A stretch of 64,000 nucleotides of DNA, from assembly GCF_001723685.1 (NCBI RefSeq), contig NZ_MCBX01000005.1, positions 62,001 through 126,000 on the forward strand, given 5' to 3'. The DNA comes from Candidatus Marithrix sp. Canyon 246. Lineage in GTDB: Bacteria > Pseudomonadota > Gammaproteobacteria > Beggiatoales > Beggiatoaceae. The notes beneath the pieces are model-generated. The model was given only the letters and a program-made list of their open reading frames with translations, was not told the DNA's origin and did no database searches. A program made the position numbers and the translations under genes. The first letter of the stretch is position 1. Every line of letters starts with the position of its first letter. This document shows positions 8,655-17,932 of the stretch, in pieces.

Positions 8655-11510
8655 ATGAATATAAGAAAATTTTTACTTATTAGTAGTTTAATATTGATAC
8701 CCAGTATATTACAAGCCAGCTTTATATCCTTTTCACAAACTAAATCTACTGTTAATGAAAATGCCAGTTCTATTAGAATAGCAGTGAATCGTTCTAATGG
8801 CAAGGAAGCAGCTTCAGTAAATTATACAACTAGTGATGGTAGCGCAAAAGCTGGTAATGATTACACTAAAAAATCTGGCACTTTGAAATGGAAAGATGGT
8901 GAAAGTGGTAATAAATTTATTTCAATTCCAATTCTTAATGATAATGAACTAGAAGCGAAGGAAGATTTCACTATTAATTTAAGTAAAATTTCTGGTGATG
9001 CAAGTTTTGGTATCCTTACCAGTATGACTATTATTGTTAATGATGATGATGATCCTTGTGAGAAGAAGTATCTTAATAATATTATACGTTCACAAAATAG
9101 CGGTTTATGGAATCAAGCAAAAACTTGGAATCAAGCTAGAATTCCTCGTGCAGGAGATATTGTGATTATAGAACATAATGTTATTGCTCCAGCAGAACCA
9201 ATTAAATTAGATAAAGGTGAATTTTGTATTCAAAAGCAAGGGCAACTCATAAGTCAAGCTAGTTTAGAAATTCATGCCGCTGTAATTCATAATTATGGCA
9301 CGATACGCGGTGCGGATGGTAAAAATGGTTTTGCTAAACCAATTGAAAAATGTAATTTTTTTCAACATGCTACTGCTGGAAGTCGCATCGAAATTCGGAC
9401 TGATAAACTTATCAATAAAGATACTGGAAAAATTATCGCTGGTAAAGGTGGTGATGATTTGACTTATCAATATCTTAGTAATTCTATAGGTAAATGTCAA
9501 GGTACACCAACACAAGGTGGTTTAGGCGGTAGTGTCGAAATATATTCCACTAATATGGAAAATCGCGGAGTTATTAAAGCAGGTGATGGTGGTAAAGCAG
9601 AAGGAGAAGGTACTAGAAATGATGATAAAACTTATGTAGTTGATGGTCCAACCAATGGTGGTAATGGTGGTTTTATACATATTTGGACTAATTTGAAGCA
9701 ACAAGCTATTTCTGCAAATTATGGAACTATTGAAAGCGGTATAGGTGGTGACGCGCTGATTTCTAAAGAATTTTTATCTGGAAATATCGCAGGGCAAGTG
9801 AATAATGATTTTTCTAAATCTGGTAAAGGTGGTAATATCAAGCTATTCTTGGATTTGCAAGATGGTATTGTTAAAGCACATCAGGGTAGTTTAATTTATT
9901 GGGGTAATCATCCAAATAAGCTTATTGCAGGTAAAAATGCCAGTTTTAGTGCAGAAAAAATTATCTTTGCTGGTGATAGTAGCGAATTTGATTTAAGCCA
10001 ATTACAAAAAAATAGCGTTGTTGCTGATGAGATGACTATAGCAGTTTGGAAAACAGGTATTGTTAATTTTATAATTAATAAGCTGACTAAAGATAATCAT
10101 TGTCAACACACTATTAATGATGCCTTTAATATTACTAGAAAATTTGAAATTTTTGCTGATCAGATAAATAAATGTAAAGGCAATACTGTAGCTGATATAG
10201 ATGAAAGTCAAACAGTTAATTTGGCTCAATTGTCTGTGACTAATACTAGATCTTTTCCATTGACAGAAGTTGCCGGAACTAAGGTGCCAATTGAATTAAG
10301 GTTGTTTAATAATGGTACAAACACTGATAATTATATTTTAACAACTACTAGTGAAGCAGATGATTGGCAATTTTCAGCTTTAACTACTCCAATTGAAATT
10401 GAAGCTAAAGAACCTAAAAATTTTACTTTAAATGTCACTTTAGCTAATACTCAAGGCGTAGAAAATACCATTACTGTTAAGGCGACTTCAAAAACTGATC
10501 CTAATGCAGTGGCAAAAATAAAAATTAAGATGAAAGTAGCTCCAGCAAATACTGAACAGCCTATAGCTAAATTTCACTTTTCTGCAAAAACATTCGATGC
10601 ACCCACATCGATAAAATTAGATGCAACAGCTTCATCTGATTCTGATGGAGAAATTGTTGATTATAAATGGTTTTCATCCAATGGATTAGAAGCATCAGGT
10701 AAAATAGCAAATATGCAATTTAATCATCCGGGTATATATAAAATAACTTTGAAAGTTAGAGATAATGATGGAGCTATAGCGAATTTTTGGCAACAAATTA
10801 CTGCACAACCTTATGATCCTGAACCAGCGGCACCAAAACCAGCCAGTTCTTGCCAACTTTTCTATGTCAAACAGAATACACAACAGCAATCTCAGTTTTT
10901 TACTATTAGTGTACCTGAATTTAAATTAACAAAATTAAGCAAACTAAATAAAGATTTTGATATTCAGGATATAGCAATTGATCCTAAAACTCATTTTATA
11001 TATGCCTCATCAGGTAAAAAAGGCAATCTCTATAAAGCAGATAGTTTAACTGGCAAACTGTTTTTGGTTGGAGACATTGGTTTTAAACAAGTTGATAGTT
11101 TAGCCTTTCATGCTAATGGCACTTTGTATGGATGGGCACAAGGGCATGGAATGATTACTATTGACCTTAAAAAAGGTAATGGTACTGTAGTTATACCTAC
11201 GCCGCTATTTGTAGAAACTCTAACTTTAACAGATAAATCTATATTTTATGGTAGTATAGAGAACGATTTATGGAAATATGATCAAGATAACGCAATTTTC
11301 GATAAAATTTGCCCTAATTTAATAGGCGGCAAAAAACATTCAATTGAACTAATTCAGGATTGGATATTATTTAGCACCAATGAAAATGAAACTCTAAAAT
11401 GGCGTTTAATAGAGATTAAAACTTGTAAAGAAATTTTTACTCTTGACAATCCTCGCCGTAAATCTGATAAAATCATTGGTGCAGCATTTCCTATTAATTT
11501 ATGCCCATAG
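8655..11510 (+). CDS. Secreted multidomain protein with Calx-beta and PKD domains
   Basis: The 951-residue product starts with a signal peptide (cleavage near LQAS). Residues about 22-135 form a Calx-beta domain: SFSQTKSTVNENASS at its start, NYTTSDGSAKAGNDYT inside and IIVNDDDD at its end. Residues about 145-460 include a G8-like opening (GLWNQAKTWNQARIPRAGD) and glycine-rich strands suggesting a beta-helix. A CARDB-like Ig fold follows at about 505-625 and a PKD domain at about 635-715 (LDATASSDSDGEIVDY, GIYKITLKVRDNDG). The C-terminal 220 residues resemble a beta-propeller. Calx-beta and PKD domains occur in calcium-stabilised adhesins and matrix proteins, so a surface role is inferred. 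GAAGGA precedes the ATG. Its last 17 bp overlap the convergent rhodanese gene. Confidence 0.85.
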   Translation: MNIRKFLLISSLILIPSILQASFISFSQTKSTVNENASSIRIAVNRSNGKEAASVNYTTSDGSAKAGNDYTKKSGTLKWKDGESGNKFISIPILNDNELEAKEDFTINLSKISGDASFGILTSMTIIVNDDDDPCEKKYLNNIIRSQNSGLWNQAKTWNQARIPRAGDIVIIEHNVIAPAEPIKLDKGEFCIQKQGQLISQASLEIHAAVIHNYGTIRGADGKNGFAKPIEKCNFFQHATAGSRIEIRTDKLINKDTGKIIAGKGGDDLTYQYLSNSIGKCQGTPTQGGLGGSVEIYSTNMENRGVIKAGDGGKAEGEGTRNDDKTYVVDGPTNGGNGGFIHIWTNLKQQAISANYGTIESGIGGDALISKEFLSGNIAGQVNNDFSKSGKGGNIKLFLDLQDGIVKAHQGSLIYWGNHPNKLIAGKNASFSAEKIIFAGDSSEFDLSQLQKNSVVADEMTIAVWKTGIVNFIINKLTKDNHCQHTINDAFNITRKFEIFADQINKCKGNTVADIDESQTVNLAQLSVTNTRSFPLTEVAGTKVPIELRLFNNGTNTDNYILTTTSEADDWQFSALTTPIEIEAKEPKNFTLNVTLANTQGVENTITVKATSKTDPNAVAKIKIKMKVAPANTEQPIAKFHFSAKTFDAPTSIKLDATASSDSDGEIVDYKWFSSNGLEASGKIANMQFNHPGIYKITLKVRDNDGAIANFWQQITAQPYDPEPAAPKPASSCQLFYVKQNTQQQSQFFTISVPEFKLTKLSKLNKDFDIQDIAIDPKTHFIYASSGKKGNLYKADSLTGKLFLVGDIGFKQVDSLAFHANGTLYGWAQGHGMITIDLKKGNGTVVIPTPLFVETLTLTDKSIFYGSIENDLWKYDQDNAIFDKICPNLIGGKKHSIELIQDWILFSTNENETLKWRLIEIKTCKEIFTLDNPRRKSDKIIGAAFPINLCP

Positions 11511-11919
11511 AACTGACAGGATAACCTTGTTTAATCCATCCCATAATACCATTTTGGACATTATAAACATTTTTATATCCCAATTTGCTAGTGATGAAGT
11601 CACTAGCAACACCACTACGCCCACCACTGCGACACATTACAATTAGATGATCATCCACTTTAACTAGCTGTTGTAATTGCGGCACAAAATCTGGATTGAT
11701 CTTACCATTAGCTAAAAAGAAACTAAGAGTCTTACTACCAGCAATAACACCGGTGTGTTTCCATTCTTGAGCAGTGCGCACATCTACTAAAACCGCACCA
11801 TTTGCCATCAATTTCTTTAAATCAGCATAATCAATATTAGTATAAGAAGAAGTCTGATTGTTACATGCGCTTAGGATTAATATAATTAATATTAATTGCA
11901 AAGATTTAAATATATTCAT
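11494..11919 (-). CDS. Rhodanese-domain lipoprotein
   Basis: This small protein (141 residues) has a hydrophobic leader ending in the lipobox LSAC (Cys19), so it is probably anchored in an envelope membrane. The rest is a single rhodanese domain: VLVDVRTAQEWKHTGVI near residues 43-60 and the active-site loop CRSGGRS at 96-102, whose Cys96 would carry the persulfide. A sulfur-transfer role in the periplasm fits a sulfur oxidiser, but the substrate is unknown. It converges on and overlaps the preceding gene by 17 bp. Confidence 0.9.
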   Translation of the reverse strand: MNIFKSLQLILIILILSACNNQTSSYTNIDYADLKKLMANGAVLVDVRTAQEWKHTGVIAGSKTLSFFLANGKINPDFVPQLQQLVKVDDHLIVMCRSGGRSGVASDFITSKLGYKNVYNVQNGIMGWIKQGYPVSSMGIN

Positions 11920-11965
11920 GATTGATTGAAATTAAAAATTTTATTATAACTGATGTTTGGAATCA

Positions 11966-14900
11966 TTATCGTAAGATATCCTCATCCTCTTCACAATAGT
12001 AAATTGAATCTTGACTTATAGAATAGTCTGATTTAACTTGAGTTAGATGTTTGTTATAATAAGGATCAGCATCTATGAATTTTTTCCAACGTGTTTGTAA
12101 AATTTCAACTTCTTTAGCAAAACGTTGTTGTTTTAATGGAGTATCTTCTATTCCTCTACTTTTTGACTCATGATGATACATCAATACATCTGGTATAACT
12201 ACATGTCTATAACCGCGATCTAATAATTTTAAGCAAAAATCTACATCATTAAAAGCTACTGCGATTTTTTCGTCAAATCCATTCACTTCTTCCCATAAAC
12301 TGCGTTTAATCATCATACAAGCCGCAGTTGTAGCAGAATAATTTGCGACTATAGTTAAACGACCAACATAGCCAAAACTTTCTACTGGAAAATTAACATG
12401 ACTGTGCCCAGCAACACCGCCTAACCCACTGACTACTCCTGCATGTTGTATTGTTTCATCATCATATAAAAGTTTACAACCCACACAAGCAATAGCTTCA
12501 CGTTGTGCATAACCAAGCATTTTTTCTAACCAAGCAGAACTAATGACTTCAGTATCATTGTTCAACAACAAAATAATACTACCTTGTGCAGCTTTAACTC
12601 CTTGATTTACCAAATAAGAAAAATTAAATGGACCGGGTTCATGGCATATTTTAAAAATCTCAGTGCCTAGCTGTTTTTGATAATTTTTAAATAAACGGAA
12701 AGTTTGTTCTTCTTCACTACCATTATCTACTATAATGATTTCCCAATTGGAATAAGTAGTATTACTCAGAATAGAATCAATACAAGCTTTTAATAATTCA
12801 CTCTTATCTTTAGTTGGAATAATAATAGATACTAAAGGTTTTGCTTTAACAGGATAATCTACTGAAATAAAATTATTACCTTTATTTAAAACAGCTTTTC
12901 CGCCTTCAGCTTCTCGAACTAGTGCGTCTTTAACGGCTCTTAAACCAGCTGTAGCTGCATATGTTTTATTATCAGAATTAACAGCAGTAGAATTACTGTG
13001 TTTACGCCAATGATATAAAATTTTTGGAATATGTCTGATTCCTTTAGCTTTTTCTGTGAATCTTAAGACTAAGTCCCAATCTTGACTACCTTCTAAGCCT
13101 TCCCTAAAACCGCCAATTTCATTTACCAAACTTCTACAATATACACCAAGATGACCAATATACATTTGCCCTTTAAGAATTTCTGGTGCCCAATCTGGTT
13201 TAAAGAAAGGTTCATCAAAACACTCTAATGTATCATCCCATTTATCTTCATCTGAATAAATAAGATCAATCTGCTCATCTTCTTGATTTAATAACTTAAC
13301 CACTTCAAATAAAGCATCTTCTGTCAACAGATCATCATGATCTAACAATGCTATAAATTCACCTGTTGCTAATTCCAGCGCGGCATTGCTGGTTGCAGAA
13401 ATATGCCGATTAGTTTCACAGTAAGTGATTTTAATTTTCTCAGGAAAACGTTGTTGATAAGAATCCAAGACTTTATGTACTTGAGGTTCTGTAGAAGCAT
13501 CATCTGCTATGCAAAGTTCCCAATTAGGATAAATTTGATTTACAACAGAATCCAAACATTCTATTAAAAACCTCTCTGGAGTATTATAAGTTGGCATCAC
13601 TATACTTATAATCGGCAAATAATCAAATTTATCTAAGCTATTAGTCAGAACTGCACGATTTGGTGATACATAGTTATAATTTTTTACTATAGCACCACCT
13701 TTCGCTTTATGATTTGTGGTTAGCCACACAGCTAATACATTATTAAGATTATCTGCATTAGGAGAACTTAACTGACAGATATAAGAACCCGTTTTTAAAG
13801 GTTGATCTAATGAAAAAGCTGCATAAACACTATCTTTAGCAAATTCGCCATTTAATTGAGCTGTTATAGGTTCATCAATTTGTTCATTAACAGGCGTAAT
13901 AGATAAACACAAATGACAGCGATTAACTCGACAATAAGTACCAATTTTAAGCATCAAGGTATTGACTAATAAAGGACCCTGCCAAGTAAATGACCATTGT
14001 AGAGTTTTTCCTTGAAGTACGGGTATGGGAAAATCTAAACCTTCATAAGGTGGAACAATTTTTGGTATTTCACTAGATTCAGCAATTAAACCTCGCAATT
14101 CTATGGTTAAACCAAAAGCAGATAAATCTAACAGTTCCGCATTAGTATCAAATACAACAGGCATCAGAGTACGTCTCATTACCTCACGCATTCTATCTAC
14201 CCAACGTTGATTATCTCTATTTATCTTATGAGTAAGTTGGTTGACTTGAATTTGTAGATTTTGAGTTTGTTGTTGACATTGTTGGAATGCTCCTACTTGT
14301 TCTGCACACCACTGTTTTTCTTGCAGTGTGGCGTTTAGTTGTGCTTGCGATTCAGCTAGTTGTGTTTGTATTTCAGTAAGTTGCGCCTTTGTTGTATTAA
14401 GTTTTTCAGTCAGTTGCGCATTTGTTGTATTCAGTTTTTCAGTAAGTTGCGCCTTTGTTGTATTAAATTCAGAGTCTAACTGTAATATGTTATCATGTTG
14501 TTTTTGATTAGCTTCTATTAAGGATTTATTATGTTGATTAGTGGCTTCAATTTCTTTTACTTTCTGCTCAAAAGCAGCTTGGATATGCCGCAGTTCTATA
14601 TCCAACTGTAGCATTCTGTCATGCTGTTTCTGATTCGATTGAACGAGAGATTGATTAGCTTCTGCTAAGGATTTATTATGCTCATTAGCGGCTTCTATTT
14701 CTTCGGATTTGCGCTCAAAGGCTGTTTGCACATGAGCTAGTTTATTGGCATGTTCTGCTTCAGCTTGACTGATTAAGTTATGATAATGAGAGTGTACATC
14801 ATCCCTTTTACGATTCATAATCTCAAAAAAATTGAGACTAGTGCGTTGCAGAATATCTGGCGAAAATGAAGATAAATGTTTTTCAAAAAACTTACGACGA

Positions 14901-15601
14901 TAATGTACTTCTAATTCACTATTTTTACCTGTTATATGAGAATCACCCCAAATACAATAATTGGCTATTAATTCAGCTACATAATGTACTAATCCTTGCT
15001 GAGATAAGCGGTAAAAAAACTCCCAATCTTCAAGAAATTCAAATTTTTCATCAAATTCACCAACAGCAATTGCTAACTCACGTTTACAAATATAGGCACA
15101 AATAGGAATCGTATTATTCAGTAATAAGCTATCCATATCATGAGGATCGCCAAATATTCCTCCTTTACAAATTTTTTCTGGTTCAGCCGCCATGTGCAAT
15201 ACTTGCACCTGTCCATAAATAATATCTTTATCCCAATCAATAAACTTAGCTAAACGTGCCAAACCCTCAGGTTCTAAGGAATCATCATCGTCAAGAAATG
15301 AAACCCAAACACCACGCGCTGCTTGCAAACCACTATTAGCAGCCGCTGAACGTCCACGTATTTGTTCATGCTCAATTAATTGTACACCTTGGCTAATCAA
15401 GGATTTAAAACGTGACACTACATCTGCAACATCACTACCTCCATCATTAACCACAACCGTTTCAACCAATGGATAAGTCTGAGCGGCAATGCTTTGCAAA
15501 GCTTTAGCTAACAAATGAGGTCGATTTTGAGTACGAACAATTACAGAAATCAACGGACGATTTGACTGTTTTGATTTTTTTTGGTTTGTTGATTTTGACA
15601 T
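11966..15601 (-). CDS. Three-domain family 2 glycosyltransferase with central coiled coil
   Basis: The 1211-residue protein holds three GT-A/GT2 modules. The first (about 14-235) has VRTQNRPHLL and FLDDDDSLEP. The second (about 665-900) has VMPTYNTPERF and ALLDHDDLLTED. The third (about 925-1180) has IIPTKDKSELL and LLLNNDTEVIS. Between the first two lies a long heptad-rich coiled coil (about 265-475) containing near-exact 11-residue repeats (LTEKLNTTKAQ), encoded by a 33-bp DNA repeat around 14385-14465, and then a beta-rich segment that may be a carbohydrate-binding domain. There is no membrane segment, so it is probably cytoplasmic or peripheral. Such multi-GT proteins build O-antigen, capsule or glycoprotein glycans. 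The sugars cannot be predicted. Confidence 0.9.
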   Translation of the reverse strand: MSKSTNQKKSKQSNRPLISVIVRTQNRPHLLAKALQSIAAQTYPLVETVVVNDGGSDVADVVSRFKSLISQGVQLIEHEQIRGRSAAANSGLQAARGVWVSFLDDDDSLEPEGLARLAKFIDWDKDIIYGQVQVLHMAAEPEKICKGGIFGDPHDMDSLLLNNTIPICAYICKRELAIAVGEFDEKFEFLEDWEFFYRLSQQGLVHYVAELIANYCIWGDSHITGKNSELEVHYRRKFFEKHLSSFSPDILQRTSLNFFEIMNRKRDDVHSHYHNLISQAEAEHANKLAHVQTAFERKSEEIEAANEHNKSLAEANQSLVQSNQKQHDRMLQLDIELRHIQAAFEQKVKEIEATNQHNKSLIEANQKQHDNILQLDSEFNTTKAQLTEKLNTTNAQLTEKLNTTKAQLTEIQTQLAESQAQLNATLQEKQWCAEQVGAFQQCQQQTQNLQIQVNQLTHKINRDNQRWVDRMREVMRRTLMPVVFDTNAELLDLSAFGLTIELRGLIAESSEIPKIVPPYEGLDFPIPVLQGKTLQWSFTWQGPLLVNTLMLKIGTYCRVNRCHLCLSITPVNEQIDEPITAQLNGEFAKDSVYAAFSLDQPLKTGSYICQLSSPNADNLNNVLAVWLTTNHKAKGGAIVKNYNYVSPNRAVLTNSLDKFDYLPIISIVMPTYNTPERFLIECLDSVVNQIYPNWELCIADDASTEPQVHKVLDSYQQRFPEKIKITYCETNRHISATSNAALELATGEFIALLDHDDLLTEDALFEVVKLLNQEDEQIDLIYSDEDKWDDTLECFDEPFFKPDWAPEILKGQMYIGHLGVYCRSLVNEIGGFREGLEGSQDWDLVLRFTEKAKGIRHIPKILYHWRKHSNSTAVNSDNKTYAATAGLRAVKDALVREAEGGKAVLNKGNNFISVDYPVKAKPLVSIIIPTKDKSELLKACIDSILSNTTYSNWEIIIVDNGSEEEQTFRLFKNYQKQLGTEIFKICHEPGPFNFSYLVNQGVKAAQGSIILLLNNDTEVISSAWLEKMLGYAQREAIACVGCKLLYDDETIQHAGVVSGLGGVAGHSHVNFPVESFGYVGRLTIVANYSATTAACMMIKRSLWEEVNGFDEKIAVAFNDVDFCLKLLDRGYRHVVIPDVLMYHHESKSRGIEDTPLKQQRFAKEVEILQTRWKKFIDADPYYNKHLTQVKSDYSISQDSIYYCEEDEDILR

Positions 15602-15624
15602 AAATAGTTTATAGTAATATTTTA

Positions 15625-17280
15625 TTAATTTTTATCAATTTTGATTGCATTCCAAAACGACCAGTCACTGTTGCCATTAGCACCGGGGTTAGTACGTAAG
15701 ACCAATTCAGCATTATTTTTGGTTTCAAAGGAAACAATCATAAAATTCTGTAATCCCCTATCCTGCGCTACCAATCGTGGATTCAAAAACCTTTTAAATA
15801 AGATTGATTCTTGACCATTTTGATCCGTAATTATAGCACTAAATTCTACACCATCAGTAGGAAATTTAGTTTCTGCACTATATGCTCCCTTAAGAATACC
15901 AAATTGACCACTGAGTTTATGTTTACCAACAGAAAGTTTAAAACGCATTTCACCGGGAGCATGTACCATCAATACTAAGTGAGTATTTTCTATTGCTTCT
16001 TGATTAGGTGAACTTACTTTATAGGGTGTTGAATGAAGCATTGGGTATACATTTTTATTCTGACAATTATTGAAACATAATGACCAATTTGGATTAATTG
16101 GAACTTTTACTGCGTCTCCTTGTTCAATATGTTTATAGTATTTTTCCCAATGATAATTTGTTAAAGGAGTAGCTTGAAAGTGAGTAAATGTAGAAAGTAA
16201 GAATATCAATAATAATAAGGCAGAGATATATTTAATAATTCCATTTGAATTAAGTAACAAAATGAGAGACCAGATTGTAAAAAGATGTAAAATATAAAAG
16301 TAGCGTGTTCCATAATCAAATTGTATTAGAGGATCTAAATCATATCTGAACTTATAAAGAGTACTAACTATGACTATAATGCCACTAATCAGAAAAATTA
16401 AAATTGGTAATTGTCGATTATTAAGATTTAATATTCCTAATATCAATAATCCAAATAATATTATTATGCTTATGAATAATAATAGATTATAGTTCATAGC
16501 AAGCGAAATATCTTCTCCAAAAAAAAGTGTTCCTGAAAAACGCATTGCTAATATTTGTCCTAAAATTTCTAGACTATAACTTGAATTTGCTCCGCTATTT
16601 ATATTTCCTGTTTGGAAGATAAAATATCCTTGAATAAAACAAAGTAGTAAAGCAATACAAAAAATATATATACTATAATAACTTCGACAAATATAAATAA
16701 AACGAAAAACAAATAAGGGAAGAAATAGAAGAATAAAAGGACCTGTTAAACCAATGATTGTTATTATTATGGTATCCAATAATAATTGTCGATTAGTATT
16801 TGCTTTTTCTTGAATAATAAATAAAATTATTATAATAGCTAGTAACCATTGTATATGGCTAATACTCATAAGTATTTCCCCATTATATGGAACAAGTACT
16901 ATAGCAATAGTTAGTAATGGTTTAAAAGACAGATCTATTCTTGAACTTAATAAATAATTTATTACAAAAAGTGTTAGGATAACAAAACTTAAATTATATA
17001 GTGCTGGAATAAATAAAGTAGGAAAAAGACCACTTATATAAGCTATCAATCTAGGTACAAGATGTAAATAGCCTGCATAAGGTTGCCAAATAGCTTCCAA
17101 ACCTAAAGTCAGATTTTGTTTAAAAAATATAGTTCCATCTTCAGCCCAAAACTGAGGATTAAAAAAAGCATCTGGTTCACGAGAAAATAAAATAATAAGA
17201 CACAAAAAAAGGATAAATAAGTTATAGTGCTTATTAATACCACTATTATATAAAATGTTTATTTTTAATGATTTTAACAT
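15625..17280 (-). CDS. Polytopic membrane protein, possible GT-C glycosyltransferase
   Basis: The product has about ten hydrophobic segments followed by a soluble C-terminal domain of about 170 residues. After the first membrane segment comes a loop with FWAEDGTIFF and GYLHLVPRL. An acidic motif in the first outer loop is typical of GT-C enzymes that use polyprenyl-linked sugars, so that class is inferred. The ATG at 17280 is chosen rather than the longer frame to 17340, because the longer form would overlap the upstream gene by 53 bp and lacks its own ribosome site. The gene lies between a glycosyltransferase and a lipoprotein gene on the same strand, suggesting a glycan operon. No exact family is recognised. 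Confidence 0.75.
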   Translation of the reverse strand: MLKSLKINILYNSGINKHYNLFILFLCLIILFSREPDAFFNPQFWAEDGTIFFKQNLTLGLEAIWQPYAGYLHLVPRLIAYISGLFPTLFIPALYNLSFVILTLFVINYLLSSRIDLSFKPLLTIAIVLVPYNGEILMSISHIQWLLAIIIILFIIQEKANTNRQLLLDTIIITIIGLTGPFILLFLPLFVFRFIYICRSYYSIYIFCIALLLCFIQGYFIFQTGNINSGANSSYSLEILGQILAMRFSGTLFFGEDISLAMNYNLLLFISIIILFGLLILGILNLNNRQLPILIFLISGIIVIVSTLYKFRYDLDPLIQFDYGTRYFYILHLFTIWSLILLLNSNGIIKYISALLLLIFLLSTFTHFQATPLTNYHWEKYYKHIEQGDAVKVPINPNWSLCFNNCQNKNVYPMLHSTPYKVSSPNQEAIENTHLVLMVHAPGEMRFKLSVGKHKLSGQFGILKGAYSAETKFPTDGVEFSAIITDQNGQESILFKRFLNPRLVAQDRGLQNFMIVSFETKNNAELVLRTNPGANGNSDWSFWNAIKIDKN

Positions 17281-17287
17281 TGTTGTA

Positions 17288-17932
17288 CTAAACTCCCATC
17301 CTCTGATTAATCTCATCAAATCGCTGTTCAACAATTTCACGCGCAGATTTCACCCAACGTGTTTCTATTTCCTTATATTTTGGCATTGTTTTTTCGTTTA
17401 ATACCGAATTCGCGGCTAAGGTAATTAGTATTGCTTGTGCTTTTTGAGTTTGCAAGTATTTTTTTGGTAATGCCGCCCAATCAATTACTTCTTTTGATTT
17501 GTTGATTAGAGATATTAATATATATTGATCACTTTCAAGTGCTGTAAAGCTATATTCTTCATTTAGTAGTTTTTTGAGAAACTTATTGGTTTGTTTTATT
17601 CCTTTGTATTTAATACCGGTATTACCGCTTACTGGTGGTACTTCTTTGAATGTTTTGCCATATACTATTTGGTAAGTTTTATCCAAGCTGATTTCTGCTT
17701 GAACTTCAATTAAAGCTTTATTAATAGTTATAATAGGAATGTTTAATAGATAGGGAAGGGCGGCAATTCCCTCCAATAAGCCGCTAGCAATTTGTAGTTT
17801 GGTTGGTACAAAGTTTTCTAGTTTATCTATCGAACTTGTTTGTTTGACAGTATTAGTCGGTTTTACTGATTCTGTACAGGCAGAAATTAAACCTATAGAT
17901 AATAATATTATTATTGATGTTTGTTTTAACAT
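17288..17932 (-). CDS. Lipoprotein of unknown function
   Basis: The 214-residue product has a lipoprotein signal with lipobox LISAC (Cys19). The mature part is lysine-rich, without a recognised domain. It includes a conserved-looking central stretch (QIVYGKTFKEVPPVSG) and a C-terminal helix (EIVEQRFDEINQRMGV). Its start overlaps the end of fimV by 7 bp, so the two are probably translated together. An envelope role linked to FimV or the neighbouring glycan genes is a guess from position only. Confidence 0.7.
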   Translation of the reverse strand: MLKQTSIIILLSIGLISACTESVKPTNTVKQTSSIDKLENFVPTKLQIASGLLEGIAALPYLLNIPIITINKALIEVQAEISLDKTYQIVYGKTFKEVPPVSGNTGIKYKGIKQTNKFLKKLLNEEYSFTALESDQYILISLINKSKEVIDWAALPKKYLQTQKAQAILITLAANSVLNEKTMPKYKEIETRWVKSAREIVEQRFDEINQRMGV

